Positions 33,242 through 41,611 of a stretch of DNA of 64,000 nt are shown here, one piece after another. Where the stretch lies: contig NZ_CP022303.1 in assembly GCF_004216475.1 (NCBI RefSeq), forward strand, positions 1,922,001 to 1,986,000, given 5' to 3'. Both the position numbers and the translations under genes were made by a program. This DNA comes from Thalassococcus sp. S3 (lineage in GTDB: Bacteria > Pseudomonadota > Alphaproteobacteria > Rhodobacterales > Rhodobacteraceae). The notes below the pieces were generated by a model. It was not told the DNA's origin, searched no databases, and saw only the letters and a program-made list of their open reading frames with translations. How positions within the stretch are numbered: position 1 is the first letter of the stretch; every line of letters begins with the position of its first letter.

Positions 33242-35806
33242 TCAGCGCCTCCAGGGTTTGTCGGTGATTTCGTTCACGCGGACGGGAAGGATCCGCCGGT
33301 CGTAATCCTCGATCGCGCGCTGCACGCCCTTGAAGGCGCGCTCCTCGACCGCCTGATCGCCGACACTGCCCCGCAGATCCACGGTCACATGCATGACCGG
33401 CGCCCCGCTTTCGGTATTGCGGGCACCGCTCGCCTGGGCGTTCACGTTCACCATGTTCAGGATCGGGGGCGGCGCGGCCTGGAGGGGCAGCGCGCCGATC
33501 GGCTCGAGGAAGGGGGTGGAGCCGACCCCGCCAGAGGATGGCGTCAGCGCGCCGCCCGTGGCGTCCCGCGCCACGGCGGCGCCCATAATCATGTCCTCGA
33601 TCGAGGCGCCGGCATTCATGGCCTCGAGGACGTCGCGGTTGCGGCGGGTGGCCTCGGCCGTGACCACGAATTCCCCGTTCGACAACCAGCTCAGCACATC
33701 GTCCGAGGTGCCGGTCCCGGGGCCTTTCACGTCTCCGCCTTCGGAGAACGCCGGCGCGCCGCCCAAAAGACCGCCCAGAAGCGAGCCGATCAGACCGCCG
33801 CCTCCGCCGCTCCCGCCGCCGCCCAGGGGCCCGTCACCGAAGAGCTGGGCCTGGATGACCGCGTCGAGGATGGAGGCCGCGACGTTCTTCAGCACGTCGT
33901 CGAGATCCTCGGCGCCGGAGATGAGATCGGAGAGCGCGGTGGAGCCGACCTGCTTGATCAGATCCCAGCGGGCGCGCTGCGCATCGAGCGCCTGGCTTTC
34001 GGAGATCCGCTCGGCGATCAGATCGGTGATCTGGGCGCGTTCGGCCTCGGTGGCCGCAGTCAGCGTCTCGCGGTTGCGGATGAGCTCTTTCTGCACCGGA
34101 TCGGTTTCCCGCAGAACGGCCAGCTCGTCCTTGTAGCGCGCGATGAGATCCGTGACCGCCTCGCGCTCCCGCTCCGCCTCGCGCGCGGCCTGACTGGCCC
34201 CGCCGCCGCCACCTCCGCCGCCACCGCCACGGGAGACGCGAGGCGGTTTGTAGTTCTTCAGAAACTCCTGGGCATCGGCGGTCTGCCAGTCGATGGCGCG
34301 CCCGCCCATCTGGCGCGGATCCCCGCCGCGCCCGCCACCTTGCTCGCCCGGCACGCCTTGCGGCCCGAAGGACGCGATCCGCGTGGCCGTGGCCAGCGAC
34401 ACGTTCAGCCAGTCGGCGAGCCTCTGCGCCTCGGCCGCGGCCGCAGAGATGCCTGCGGCCATGTTGACGTTGGCCAGATCCTGCCCGCGCTCGAACGCGG
34501 CGCGCAGCTCGTCCTTCAGATCCTCGGAGACCTCCAGCGTGTCCAGCATCTCCTCGAACGCCCGCCGCTCGGCCCCGGCCCGGAGATCGGCGACCTCGGC
34601 GCTCTGCTCGCCGGAGCGCGCGATGGCTTGTTGGATGGCGTTTTGCTCGTTCAGCGTGGTGAGCACCTCCTGGGCCTTCGCCCGCTCGGCTTCCGCCTCG
34701 ATCCGGCGCTGGTTGGCCGCTTCATTCGCCGCAGCCGTCTCCGCAAGCTGGGCCTGCTCCTGCTGACGCTGAACCTCCAAGGTTTGGCGAAGGGCGTCTT
34801 CGACGTCTACCAGGCTCTGCCGGTAAGTAGACTGCAGCGAGTTGAGTTGTCCCTGCGCGTCTCGGGCCTCATCAATTCTCTCTCCCAACGCCGCAATAAG
34901 ATCAAGCTGTCGCGAAAGGTCCTGTTCGTTGGCAAGAGCCTGCGCGTCGCCGATGAAGCTGTCGATACGGCCATCTTGCTGGCTGCGACCAGTCCGTGCC
35001 GAGCGTCGGCTGCTTTCCACCCCGAGAAGATCCCGAACACCGCTGCGGTCAGAGGTAAACCAGCCGCTGGTCGCGCTTTGAAGCTCCTCTGCCAGAGCGG
35101 TGCCAAGAGCGCGGGCATCCGCCTTCAAAGCTTCCAGATTTAGCCGCGTTCGATCTTCCTGGAACGCGACCACATCGTCTGTTAGCGCGCCATACAGCTC
35201 CCGCAGATCGCCGCTATCCATGTTCTGCAGCTCGCGGACCCGGTCGAGGCGGCTGGTGATGCCATCGAGCGCGTCGCTGAAATCCTCCGCATCGTCCTTC
35301 GCCGACGTCAGCCATTGCGTGATCGCCGCGCCCGCCGCGATCGAGCCGATGGTGATCAGCGAGACCGGATTGATCAGCGACACGAAGGCACTGCCAAGGG
35401 CCCGCACGGCGCCGGCCGCGCCCATCGGGCCGATCACCTGGGTGATCTGGGTGCCTTGCTGGAGGGCGAGCTGCAGCGGGTTCTGGCCCGCCGCCATCAT
35501 CACGCCGATATCGTTGAACTGCGCGGCGAGGTTGGCGACGCTGCCGGCCGAGCTCTCCGTCGCCCCACCGAACCCCCGCAGGCGCTGGACGTAGCCCGAC
35601 AATGCCGAACCGGCGGCGCGCAGCCGCGTCCGCGTGCCATCGAGCGCCCGCTGGAACACGTTCTGGGCCCGCGTCGCCGCCTGCGTCCGCGGCGGCAGGG
35701 TCGCGACCGTGTCACGGGTCTGACGCACCTCATTGCGGAACGCGCGGACCTCGGCCACGGCCTGATCGCCGCTGGCCTTCAGGAGGAGGGACAGAACCAG
35801 GCTCAT
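33242..35806 (-). CDS. Tail tape measure protein
   Basis: 854 residues, long and mostly helical, setting tail length in a siphovirus. The N-terminal part (NVFQRALDGTRTRLRAAGSA, then AAQFNDIGVMMAAGQNPLQL and QQGTQITQVIGPMGAAGAVR) is the conserved tape-measure start. Hydrophobic stretches at about 130-165 and coiled coils (residues about 210-470) follow, then a glycine-rich linker before residue 560. By the common rule of about 0.15 nm per residue the tail would be near 130 nm. The preceding two genes encode its chaperones. Confidence 0.9.
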   Translation of the reverse strand: MSLVLSLLLKASGDQAVAEVRAFRNEVRQTRDTVATLPPRTQAATRAQNVFQRALDGTRTRLRAAGSALSGYVQRLRGFGGATESSAGSVANLAAQFNDIGVMMAAGQNPLQLALQQGTQITQVIGPMGAAGAVRALGSAFVSLINPVSLITIGSIAAGAAITQWLTSAKDDAEDFSDALDGITSRLDRVRELQNMDSGDLRELYGALTDDVVAFQEDRTRLNLEALKADARALGTALAEELQSATSGWFTSDRSGVRDLLGVESSRRSARTGRSQQDGRIDSFIGDAQALANEQDLSRQLDLIAALGERIDEARDAQGQLNSLQSTYRQSLVDVEDALRQTLEVQRQQEQAQLAETAAANEAANQRRIEAEAERAKAQEVLTTLNEQNAIQQAIARSGEQSAEVADLRAGAERRAFEEMLDTLEVSEDLKDELRAAFERGQDLANVNMAAGISAAAAEAQRLADWLNVSLATATRIASFGPQGVPGEQGGGRGGDPRQMGGRAIDWQTADAQEFLKNYKPPRVSRGGGGGGGGGGASQAAREAEREREAVTDLIARYKDELAVLRETDPVQKELIRNRETLTAATEAERAQITDLIAERISESQALDAQRARWDLIKQVGSTALSDLISGAEDLDDVLKNVAASILDAVIQAQLFGDGPLGGGGSGGGGGLIGSLLGGLLGGAPAFSEGGDVKGPGTGTSDDVLSWLSNGEFVVTAEATRRNRDVLEAMNAGASIEDMIMGAAVARDATGGALTPSSGGVGSTPFLEPIGALPLQAAPPPILNMVNVNAQASGARNTESGAPVMHVTVDLRGSVGDQAVEERAFKGVQRAIEDYDRRILPVRVNEITDKPWRR

Positions 35807-36162
35807 GTCAGATCTCCGTTCAGCGCCTCACGGGCGCCGAGCTCGATCATGCCGATCTCCGAAAAGAGCTCCGGGGTCACCTCGATGCCGGCCATTTCCA
35901 GCCCGGCGCGCGCCGATTGGTAATCGAGCCCCATCGCCATCGCGCTGCCGAAGCCCACCAGATACCGCCATTGCGTCTGGACGATCACGTAGGCGCGCAG
36001 GGCCGGCGCGTGCCAGGGCCAGACGCCGTCCGGCTCTTCCTCGGCCGGGCGCATGTCTTCCGCAGAGAGGTCGAAGCCGAACCGGCGCGCCTGGTCGAGC
36101 AGCGGATCCTCCGCGTCAGGCCCCTTGAGGAGCCGGCCTTCTGCCCAGGCCCGGCCGGCCAT
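35803..36162 (-). CDS. DUF1799-like phage protein, T part of a frameshifted tail chaperone
   Basis: 119 residues (FGFDLSAEDM, then VWPWHAPALRAYVIVQTQWR) matching the small DUF1799-type proteins found just before the tape measure. It has its own ATG at 36162. The frame is also open upstream through the stop of the previous gene in the -1 frame, so it can be made as the C-terminal half of a fusion with the chaperone at 36165. It overlaps the tape measure by 4 bases. Confidence 0.75.
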   Translation of the reverse strand: MAGRAWAEGRLLKGPDAEDPLLDQARRFGFDLSAEDMRPAEEEPDGVWPWHAPALRAYVIVQTQWRYLVGFGSAMAMGLDYQSARAGLEMAGIEVTPELFSEIGMIELGAREALNGDLT

Positions 36163-36174
36163 CCTCAGTTTCCC
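36132..36174 (-). promoter_or_regulatory. Programmed -1 frameshift site: GGGAAAC plus hairpin
   Basis: The slippery heptamer GGGAAAC occupies 36168-36174 and is read in the zero frame as CTG GGA AAC, directly before the TGA. Eight bases later GCCGGCC and GGCCGGC (7 bp, extendable by GAGGA/TCCTC) form a hairpin. A -1 slip continues CTG AGG ATG GCC, exactly the frame of the next gene. This is the geometry of lambda G/GT. The product would be 230 residues. Confidence 0.8.
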
Positions 36175-36494
36175 AGGCGGGCATCCGCCATCGATTTGCT
36201 GTAGGCACTCAGAAGCGCCAGGACGGCGAATGTCCAGGACATGAGTTTTTCCAAAAGCCCCGGCGAGTAGGGTACCGGCTGGCCCTCATCATCCACGATA
36301 TCCTCGATCGACAGGATCACGTCGCGCAGCATCTGCTTCTGCCCCTCGAGGGTCCGCGTGTTGTACTGCGCCAGTTCCGCATCCTGGCGGGCGAGGAACG
36401 TCACCTTGATCGACTGGTTCTCATGCCCGTCATCGACGGGAACCGGGATCTGCACCTCGCGCGTGAAGGTGGGCTTCTGGTTGATGTTGAACAT
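36165..36494 (-). CDS. Phage tail assembly chaperone (G-like)
   Basis: 109 residues starting MFNINQKPTFTREVQIPVPV, then VTFLARQDAELAQYN and a helical C-terminal half. The size, composition and place between tail tube and tape measure match tail assembly chaperones. It ends on a slippery sequence, so a minority of ribosomes should extend it into the DUF1799-like frame. The G form usually coats the tape measure and the GT form recruits tail tube subunits (family knowledge). Confidence 0.75.
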   Translation of the reverse strand: MFNINQKPTFTREVQIPVPVDDGHENQSIKVTFLARQDAELAQYNTRTLEGQKQMLRDVILSIEDIVDDEGQPVPYSPGLLEKLMSWTFAVLALLSAYSKSMADARLGN

Positions 36495-36500
36495 GCTCTC

Positions 36501-36695
36501 TTACCTCTTTGTCACATCGGCCGCATGGAACCGCCAGGTGCGCATATCCCCGTCCTGCCACCATTCGATCAGGTAGAAGGGAGAAGACATTCCGCGGCTC
36601 CAGATCACCTCCTCGATGATGCCCTCCACGTCGTCACCGACGCGGACGGCCTCGCCTGGCTTCAGGCTCCAGCGGAACGGATCGCCCTCGCTCAC
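36501..36695 (-). CDS. Small hypothetical phage protein between tail tube and chaperone
   Basis: 64 residues from a GTG that overlaps the tail-tube stop as GTGA; an ATG at 36713 would add 6 residues and overlap more. Neither has a good ribosome site, so coupling is likely. Sequence features: SLKPGEAVRVGDDVEGIIEE and FYLIEWWQDGDMRTWRFHAA, an SH3-like barrel pattern. Function unknown. Confidence 0.6.
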   Translation of the reverse strand: MSEGDPFRWSLKPGEAVRVGDDVEGIIEEVIWSRGMSSPFYLIEWWQDGDMRTWRFHAADVTKR

Positions 36696-37621
36696 GTCAG
36701 CAACAGCGACCATTCGTCGGTGCCGTTCCCGCGCGGACGCAGGGTGAGCGGCCATTCGACCTGGTTCTGGTTCTCGGCCAGTTCCGGCACCCGCAGGATC
36801 TGGCAATTGTCGGCGCGCAGGCGCACGATGTTGCCCGCCTCCCGGCCGTGACGCAGGATCAGCGGCACGCCCTCGGCCGAGGCGGCTTTCTCGAACGGGT
36901 TGAACGTGCCGAGCGGCACGGCATCCACCGTCGCCTCGATCAACGGGCGCCGTCCGGTGATCCGGACCTCTTCGAGGTTCACGAGCAGCCGCGCCTCGAC
37001 CGTGTTGGCGAGCGTGAACTTCGTCATGCGCATCGGCAGATCCACATCATCGATGGTGAAGGCCGGGGTGTTAATGAGGCCGACGGCCAGCGGGCGCTGG
37101 AAGAGACCGAGGCTCGACGGCTCGACCACAGCTTCCTCTTCGGGCTCGGCATAGAGCGCCGTCATGTCGAATTCCAGAAACGGCCGCTTCTGCGATGTGA
37201 AATCGAACATCACGGTGCCGCGCATGCCCAAGAGCTTCTGCAGGGTCGTGCCCTTCCAGTAATAGAGTGCCGCGCTCTCATGCCCGCTGCCGACAGGCGT
37301 GTAATCGACCGACGTGGTGGCGGTGATCGTCTCGGCCACTCCGCAGGCGCGCATGAAGGCAGACCAGGCCGGCGGGGTGCCGGGCGTGCCGGAGCCTGCC
37401 ATCTCCACCTTGAACTTGACCTTGGCATGCAGCCCGTTCGGGATCGTGCCGGATGCGGCCATATCCGGCAGGTCGAGATCGCGCTCCTCGTCCTCGCCCT
37501 CCATCGGGTTGACCGAGAAATCGTACACGACCATGCCGTCGCCGCCGACCGGGCTCGGGTCGGTGCCATAGGTGGTTTCGATCTTGGCGAGGACCACGTG
37601 CTCTTTTGCGTAGATCTGCAT
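36692..37621 (-). CDS. Major tail tube protein
   Basis: 309 residues, beta-rich. It begins MQIYAKEHVVLAKIETTYGT, the frequent opening of siphovirus tail tube proteins of this group. Phrases such as GTIPNGLHAKVKFKVEMAGS and LYYWKGTTLQKLLGMRGTVM follow the tube pattern. Its position before the chaperone pair supports the call. There is no sheath gene next to it, so the tail is non-contractile. Confidence 0.75.
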   Translation of the reverse strand: MQIYAKEHVVLAKIETTYGTDPSPVGGDGMVVYDFSVNPMEGEDEERDLDLPDMAASGTIPNGLHAKVKFKVEMAGSGTPGTPPAWSAFMRACGVAETITATTSVDYTPVGSGHESAALYYWKGTTLQKLLGMRGTVMFDFTSQKRPFLEFDMTALYAEPEEEAVVEPSSLGLFQRPLAVGLINTPAFTIDDVDLPMRMTKFTLANTVEARLLVNLEEVRITGRRPLIEATVDAVPLGTFNPFEKAASAEGVPLILRHGREAGNIVRLRADNCQILRVPELAENQNQVEWPLTLRPRGNGTDEWSLLLT

Positions 37622-37810
37622 TTACGCCTCCTTCGACTTGGCGTTTGAGGCCCGTTTGACGGGGGGTTTTTCGGTGGGTTTTTCAGGCTTTGGATCCGCC
37701 GCTTTCTGCGGGAGTTTGGGGGCGCTGCCTTTGCCGGCCGGCGTCAGCTCGCCATCGGGCTCGCGTACATAGGATCCGCCCCGGCGGGGGCGTGGCTCTT
37801 GCTTCGTCAT
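37622..37810 (-). CDS. Small basic hypothetical phage protein
   Basis: 62 residues, almost wholly Lys, Pro, Arg and Ala, ending PVKRASNAKSKEA. It is probably disordered. It overlaps the upstream tail-terminator gene by 4 bases and abuts the tail tube gene. Short basic proteins occupy this place in several Mu-like phages. Function unknown. Confidence 0.6.
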   Translation of the reverse strand: MTKQEPRPRRGGSYVREPDGELTPAGKGSAPKLPQKAADPKPEKPTEKPPVKRASNAKSKEA

Positions 37811-38241
37811 GCGGTTTTCCTCAGTTCGTCGTTGATGCGGAAATCGATCTGGTAGATCAGCACGCCCTCGGCGAAGCTGATGATATTGGCGCGCTGGAGC
37901 ACGAAGACGCCCGGCTCGCCATCGGGCGCCCAGGCGATGAGCGACTGGATGATCTCGCGGATCAGCACGTCCACCTCCGCGAGCGCCCGGTCGCCGGTGC
38001 GCGATCCGCCACGCACGAAGAGCACGACGCCCACGAGATCGACCACGTCCTGGCGAAACGCGTTGACCTGGACGCTGGCGGCACCGCCCTGCAGCCCCAG
38101 GGGGACCACGAAAGCGGCCGGCGTCTGCTGGGGGGCGGCGCGATTGCGGATGACGTCGCTGAGGCCGGAGGCGGTCTCCACCCGGTGCCGCAGGGCCGGA
38201 ACCTCCGCCTCGAGGCGCGCTTTGACAGGGGCCACCTGCAT
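37807..38241 (-). CDS. Probable tail terminator / completion protein
   Basis: 144 residues (LEAEVPALRHRVETASGLSD, then AAFVVPLGLQGGAASVQVNA and VVDLVGVVLFVRGG), an alpha-beta pattern like tail-terminator proteins that cap the tube. It shares one base with the gp36-like gene and lies upstream of the tail tube. Assignment rests on position and size. Confidence 0.6.
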   Translation of the reverse strand: MQVAPVKARLEAEVPALRHRVETASGLSDVIRNRAAPQQTPAAFVVPLGLQGGAASVQVNAFRQDVVDLVGVVLFVRGGSRTGDRALAEVDVLIREIIQSLIAWAPDGEPGVFVLQRANIISFAEGVLIYQIDFRINDELRKTA

Positions 38242-38669
38242 CAGATGAAGCCCTTGAGGCTGTCGGCCGTCATGGGCCGCTCGCGATCGGTGAGCTTCGC
38301 GCCGGTATCGCCCGTCGGTTCTGGCGTAACGCCTGCAATCGGAAGAGCGATTACGCCGTCCTTAATGTCCTCGAGCTTTTTTAGCGCCCTATCGTGATCT
38401 TTGTCGGCCTTCTCATCTGGCGTCGATCCGTGAAGATTGTAATAGGCGATGACTTCGGTAAGGCCCTTTATGATGGGCGGCACACTAGCCATCGGAAGCG
38501 CGTAACGCTTGGCGAGGTAGCCATCAATTAGGGCAGCTGCGTCGACAATCGCGGCGGCGACGGGGGCCGGGTCGATCTGATCGGTGGCCACCTCGCCGCG
38601 ATCGGTCAGCCGCACCAGCTCGCGCGTGCCATATCGGGTCTCAAGATCGGCCTGGGTCGTGTAGGTCAT
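38241..38669 (-). CDS. Mu gp36-like protein (DUF1320)
   Basis: 142 residues opening MTYTTQADLETRYGTRELVR, the standard start of DUF1320/Mu gp36 head-tail connector proteins. It also has the family's IVDAAALIDGYLAKRYALPM segment. It is expected to join portal and tail. Good ribosome site (GGAGGATG) upstream. Confidence 0.9.
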   Translation of the reverse strand: MTYTTQADLETRYGTRELVRLTDRGEVATDQIDPAPVAAAIVDAAALIDGYLAKRYALPMASVPPIIKGLTEVIAYYNLHGSTPDEKADKDHDRALKKLEDIKDGVIALPIAGVTPEPTGDTGAKLTDRERPMTADSLKGFI

Positions 38670-38691
38670 GGCATCCTCCGGCGGTCAGAAA

Positions 38692-38765
38692 CCGCGCGCT
38701 GCCCTGGGGGAGGAGCCGCCAGAACAGCGCGCGGCGGGGAACCGGCGGGCTGCCACCGCCGGGTT
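38692..38765 (-). terminator. Two hairpins between head and tail genes
   Basis: CCGCGCGCTG (38692-38701) pairs with CAGCGCGCGG (38725-38734), and ACCGGCGG with CCGCCGG-GT (38741-38765) forms a second stem right after the gp35-like stop. No T-tract. They fill the 95-bp gap, one of the longest in the late region, and could cut transcription or stabilise the head mRNA. Confidence 0.5.
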
Positions 38766-39139
38766 CAGTCGTCTTGGTCCACGTGGCAGCGCACCACATC
38801 GAGCTTGAGATCACCGTCCAGAGCGGTGACCTCCTGATCGGTCAGATCCGCCAGCCGCAGCACGCGCGCCTCACGGGTGAAATACAGCCCCGCGCGCCAG
38901 CGGCCCTGCTTCGGGCCGGTGACCTTCAGGCCATCCGGCTCATCGCCCGCCCCTGGCGCCGGCGCCGGCGTGGTGAGCTCGGTGAGACCCGGACCGGCCT
39001 CCTGAGCCGCTTGGTTGGCTTCGGCCGCCTCGGCGATCAGCGCGGCCAGCTTCTTGTTCGAGATGTTGGCGGGATATTGGAGGCCCAGGGTTTCGGCCTG
39101 GACCTCCAATGTCAGACGGGCTGCGGATTTGCGGGCCAT
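38765..39139 (-). CDS. Mu gp35-like protein
   Basis: 124 residues. The N-terminal part (LGLQYPANISNKKLAALIAE) looks like the HeH/LEM-type helical motif of FluMu gp35/HI1506. A proline/alanine linker and a beta-rich end follow (WRAGLYFTREARVLRLADLT). It stands between the capsid and gp36 genes, as in Mu. Role in head completion is assumed. Confidence 0.7.
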   Translation of the reverse strand: MARKSAARLTLEVQAETLGLQYPANISNKKLAALIAEAAEANQAAQEAGPGLTELTTPAPAPGAGDEPDGLKVTGPKQGRWRAGLYFTREARVLRLADLTDQEVTALDGDLKLDVVRCHVDQDD

Positions 39140-39150
39140 CTCAGCGCGCC

Positions 39151-40047
39151 TTACGCGGCGAGCCAGGGCGTGACCATCAGCTCGGCCGTGCCCTTCCAGA
39201 TGTTGGTCTCACCGGCCGCGTTGCGCTCCGCGTTCAGGATCTCCATGGCCTCGCCTTCAAGCGTCGGCGGCACCACGAGAAGATCCGGCATCAGACCCAG
39301 CGGGCGACCGTAATCGCCCTTCATGCCCATGATCGCCGCGCGTGCCGCCTTGTAATTGTCGGCGTTCAGCGTCTGGCGCGAGCCCCAGGACATTTGCCAG
39401 AAGCCGTAGCCGACATTGTAGCGAGCATCGATCCCGTAGCGGAATTCCTTCAGGTCGAAGACGTTGTCGTCGGTGACGCGATCCTTGGCCACGAACTCCG
39501 CCGCCTTGCGGGTCTGGAAGATGATCGGCTTGAGCGCCCGCTTCGTCGAGAGCAGGAACCAGGGCGTGCCGGCGCCACCATCGGTGTTGGCAACGGTGAT
39601 GGTGGCGCCGTTCTCATCGAGCACCGGATGATCCGTATCGAAGAAATTCTGCCCGTCATAGCATTCGTTGGTGAAGCCATTTTGCAGGGCATCAAATACC
39701 ATCTGGTTCGGGTGCGAGCGCGCACTTTCACCCATCTCGACAAAGAGGGGATCGTAGACACCCAGATTGTCATCATCGATATCGTCGCGATCGACGCCGA
39801 TGGTCAGCTCGAAGGACTTGTTCTTGATGGCATAGTCATGCTCGGCGATGCCGTGGATGGTCCGCGCGCCGATCCATTCCGACATGTTGGGGATCTTACC
39901 CAGCCAGCCATACTTGTTCTCCTTGGTGGAGGAGGGCACGGTGGTCGCGATCCGCGCCATCTCGTTTTCCGCTTGGCCGAGGCCCCGGCGGAAAGATCCG
40001 TTGAAACCGACCCGGATGGCGTTCAGCGTTGCTGCGTTGATGATCAT
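39151..40047 (-). CDS. Mu gpT-like major capsid protein
   Basis: 298 residues. The family start MIINAATLNAIRVGFNGSFR and the later ENKYGWLGKIPNMSEWIGAR and SFELTIGVDRDDIDDDNLGV identify the Mu gpT major head subunit (HK97 fold). The length is typical. It is the main shell protein and should be the most strongly made late product, with the decoration gene directly upstream. Confidence 0.93.
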   Translation of the reverse strand: MIINAATLNAIRVGFNGSFRRGLGQAENEMARIATTVPSSTKENKYGWLGKIPNMSEWIGARTIHGIAEHDYAIKNKSFELTIGVDRDDIDDDNLGVYDPLFVEMGESARSHPNQMVFDALQNGFTNECYDGQNFFDTDHPVLDENGATITVANTDGGAGTPWFLLSTKRALKPIIFQTRKAAEFVAKDRVTDDNVFDLKEFRYGIDARYNVGYGFWQMSWGSRQTLNADNYKAARAAIMGMKGDYGRPLGLMPDLLVVPPTLEGEAMEILNAERNAAGETNIWKGTAELMVTPWLAA

Positions 40048-40059
40048 GAGAAGCTCTCC

Positions 40060-40497
40060 TTATGCGCTGGCGGCGAGGGCAAGCGCTTCGTCAAAGCGCA
40101 CCCAGACCCCCAGGCTATCGACCATGTCGACGAAGCCCGCCGGCGAGCGCGATCCGGCATCGTCGGTCAGCGCCACCGTCTGGTCATCGACGATGTAGAC
40201 AAGATCGCCGACATGGGCGGTTGTGATTTCATCCCCGCCGGCCGAATTGGCATAGCGGAACGTGCCGGGCTTGTACTTCACGGTCACGTCGCCATTGGCG
40301 CCGCCGGTATTGTTGACGCGCTCCTCGGAGCGGCCGACGCCCACCATGCCGGGCTGTGACGCACCTTCGGTCAGAAAGCCGTTGGCGTTGCGCATCACCA
40401 GCGCGCCGACATAGACCACCGCGTCGGATTTCGCGGGGCCGACACGCATCGGGCCAAGGGCCTCCGGCGTGTTGCGATCCTCTGTGAGAGCCGTCAT
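40060..40497 (-). CDS. Capsid decoration-like protein (DUF2190-type)
   Basis: 145 residues, beta-rich, with GALVMRNANGFLTEGASQPG and VTVKYKPGTFRYANSAGGDE, like small capsid-stabilising proteins encoded before phage major capsid genes. It overlaps the protease/scaffold stop by 4 bases (ATGA). No motif beyond fold pattern and place. Confidence 0.7.
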   Translation of the reverse strand: MTALTEDRNTPEALGPMRVGPAKSDAVVYVGALVMRNANGFLTEGASQPGMVGVGRSEERVNNTGGANGDVTVKYKPGTFRYANSAGGDEITTAHVGDLVYIVDDQTVALTDDAGSRSPAGFVDMVDSLGVWVRFDEALALAASA

Positions 40498-41069
40498 TGT
40501 CCCTCATCCTCCTTCAGGATTTTTGCGTAGTCTTCCGGGCTCTGGCCCAGCATGGCCGCGACCTGCAGCTGCTCGGCATTCAGCGCCACCGTCTTGCCGT
40601 CCTTGGGCGCTCCGGTTGTGATCAGCGCACCGCCGAGCACCGGCATCGCGCCGATCAGATCCTCGGTGCGCTCCGGGTTCTCCATGTGGAGCGCGATATA
40701 CTTGTCGCGCACCGTCTGGTTCAGCCCCGCGCGACCTTCCTTCATCGCATCATCGATGAAGCTTTCCGCCGCCTTGCGCTTGCCGCCTTCGGTCAGCGTT
40801 TTGAGCGTCGCGCCCATATCCTTGATCGAACTCTGCAGCGCCTTGATCGTGTCGGCATCGCCATCCGCGGTTGCTGCCATCGACTGCGCCGCCGTCACCA
40901 GGGCCGCGGTATCGCCGCCGGCCTCGACGCCCAGCACCGTGCCGATCTCATCGAGCTGGGATTGCGTGGCGACATTGCCGCCGATCTTGCCCACGGCCGA
41001 GAGGATCGCCTCTTCGGTCGCATCGTCCTTCAGGCCAAGCGTCTTGGCCAGCTTCTGCGTGAAGCTCAT
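40494..41069 (-). CDS. Predicted internal-start scaffold protein (Z-like) nested in the protease gene
   Basis: An in-frame ATG at 41069 begins MSFTQKLAKTLGLKDDATEE, with GAGGAAC about 7-12 bases before it. The frame then runs 191 residues to the common stop. The segment is helical and alanine-rich, as scaffolds are. In Mu, gene Z is made by such an internal start in I. The expression is inference. Confidence 0.6.
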   Translation of the reverse strand: MSFTQKLAKTLGLKDDATEEAILSAVGKIGGNVATQSQLDEIGTVLGVEAGGDTAALVTAAQSMAATADGDADTIKALQSSIKDMGATLKTLTEGGKRKAAESFIDDAMKEGRAGLNQTVRDKYIALHMENPERTEDLIGAMPVLGGALITTGAPKDGKTVALNAEQLQVAAMLGQSPEDYAKILKEDEGQ

Positions 41070-41552
41070 CTCCGGTTCCTCTGCATGAAGCGCGACCAGG
41101 CCGCGCAGGTTGGGGGTGTTCACGAGGCTCGCCCGCAAGAGGCGATGCAGCGTCTTTTCTTCGTCATGCGTGATGACGGGGGAAATCGCCCGGTAAGCCC
41201 TGTCCTGGACAAGCTCGCGGCCGCGCTTGGTCCATTCGACCTTGCCCCAGATCCCGTCGGCGCGCGATTGCAGCGCCACGATCCAGCCCACGGCTGGCGC
41301 AGGCGCCCCGGTTTTGGCCCCCTTGTCGGTGGCGTGGTTCTCGTCGATGGGAAGCTTTTCGCCTTCGGGGAGCGAGCGGGTGATCAGAGCGGCCTGATCG
41401 GCGAGCATGTAGGGGCCGCGCCGGTCATTCGTGTCGATCCGACCACCTGCGCCGGACGGGAGCAGATGCACCCAGTCCGGCGCGCCCGTGGCGGCGGTGA
41501 CCGACAGATCGAGGGCAGACATCGCTGCGATGATGTTGGGCACAGTGTTCAT
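40494..41552 (-). CDS. Mu I-like prohead protease with fused scaffold
   Basis: 352 residues. The first 155 match the Mu-like protease: PYMLADQAALITRSLPEGEK, LPIDENHATDKGAKTGAPAP with its conserved His, RAISPVITHD, and LVNTPNLRGLVAL. The rest is a helical scaffold. No ribosome site stands before the ATG; a -10-like TATCAC ends 7 bases upstream, so the late mRNA may be leaderless. An internal start at 41069 would give the scaffold alone, as Mu Z lies within I. Confidence 0.88.
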   Translation of the reverse strand: MNTVPNIIAAMSALDLSVTAATGAPDWVHLLPSGAGGRIDTNDRRGPYMLADQAALITRSLPEGEKLPIDENHATDKGAKTGAPAPAVGWIVALQSRADGIWGKVEWTKRGRELVQDRAYRAISPVITHDEEKTLHRLLRASLVNTPNLRGLVALHAEEPEMSFTQKLAKTLGLKDDATEEAILSAVGKIGGNVATQSQLDEIGTVLGVEAGGDTAALVTAAQSMAATADGDADTIKALQSSIKDMGATLKTLTEGGKRKAAESFIDDAMKEGRAGLNQTVRDKYIALHMENPERTEDLIGAMPVLGGALITTGAPKDGKTVALNAEQLQVAAMLGQSPEDYAKILKEDEGQ

Positions 41553-41569
41553 GAGGCCCGTGATACCGC

Positions 41570-41606
41570 GCCAAAAGGGGCATTTCCGCCCCCAACACCT
41601 TGTGCA
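41570..41606 (-). promoter_or_regulatory. Candidate late promoter PI with repeated activator element
   Basis: 41584-41606 carries the element (core CAAGGTGTTGGGGGCGGAA on the minus strand) shared with 52647-52669 at 22/23 positions. Eighteen bases further TATCAC (about 41560-41565) could be a -10, placing transcription start at the protease ATG. A GGGGC/GCCCC hairpin and TTTT also occur here, so it may double as terminator for the gene before. Confidence 0.6.
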
Positions 41607-41611
41607 GCTTT

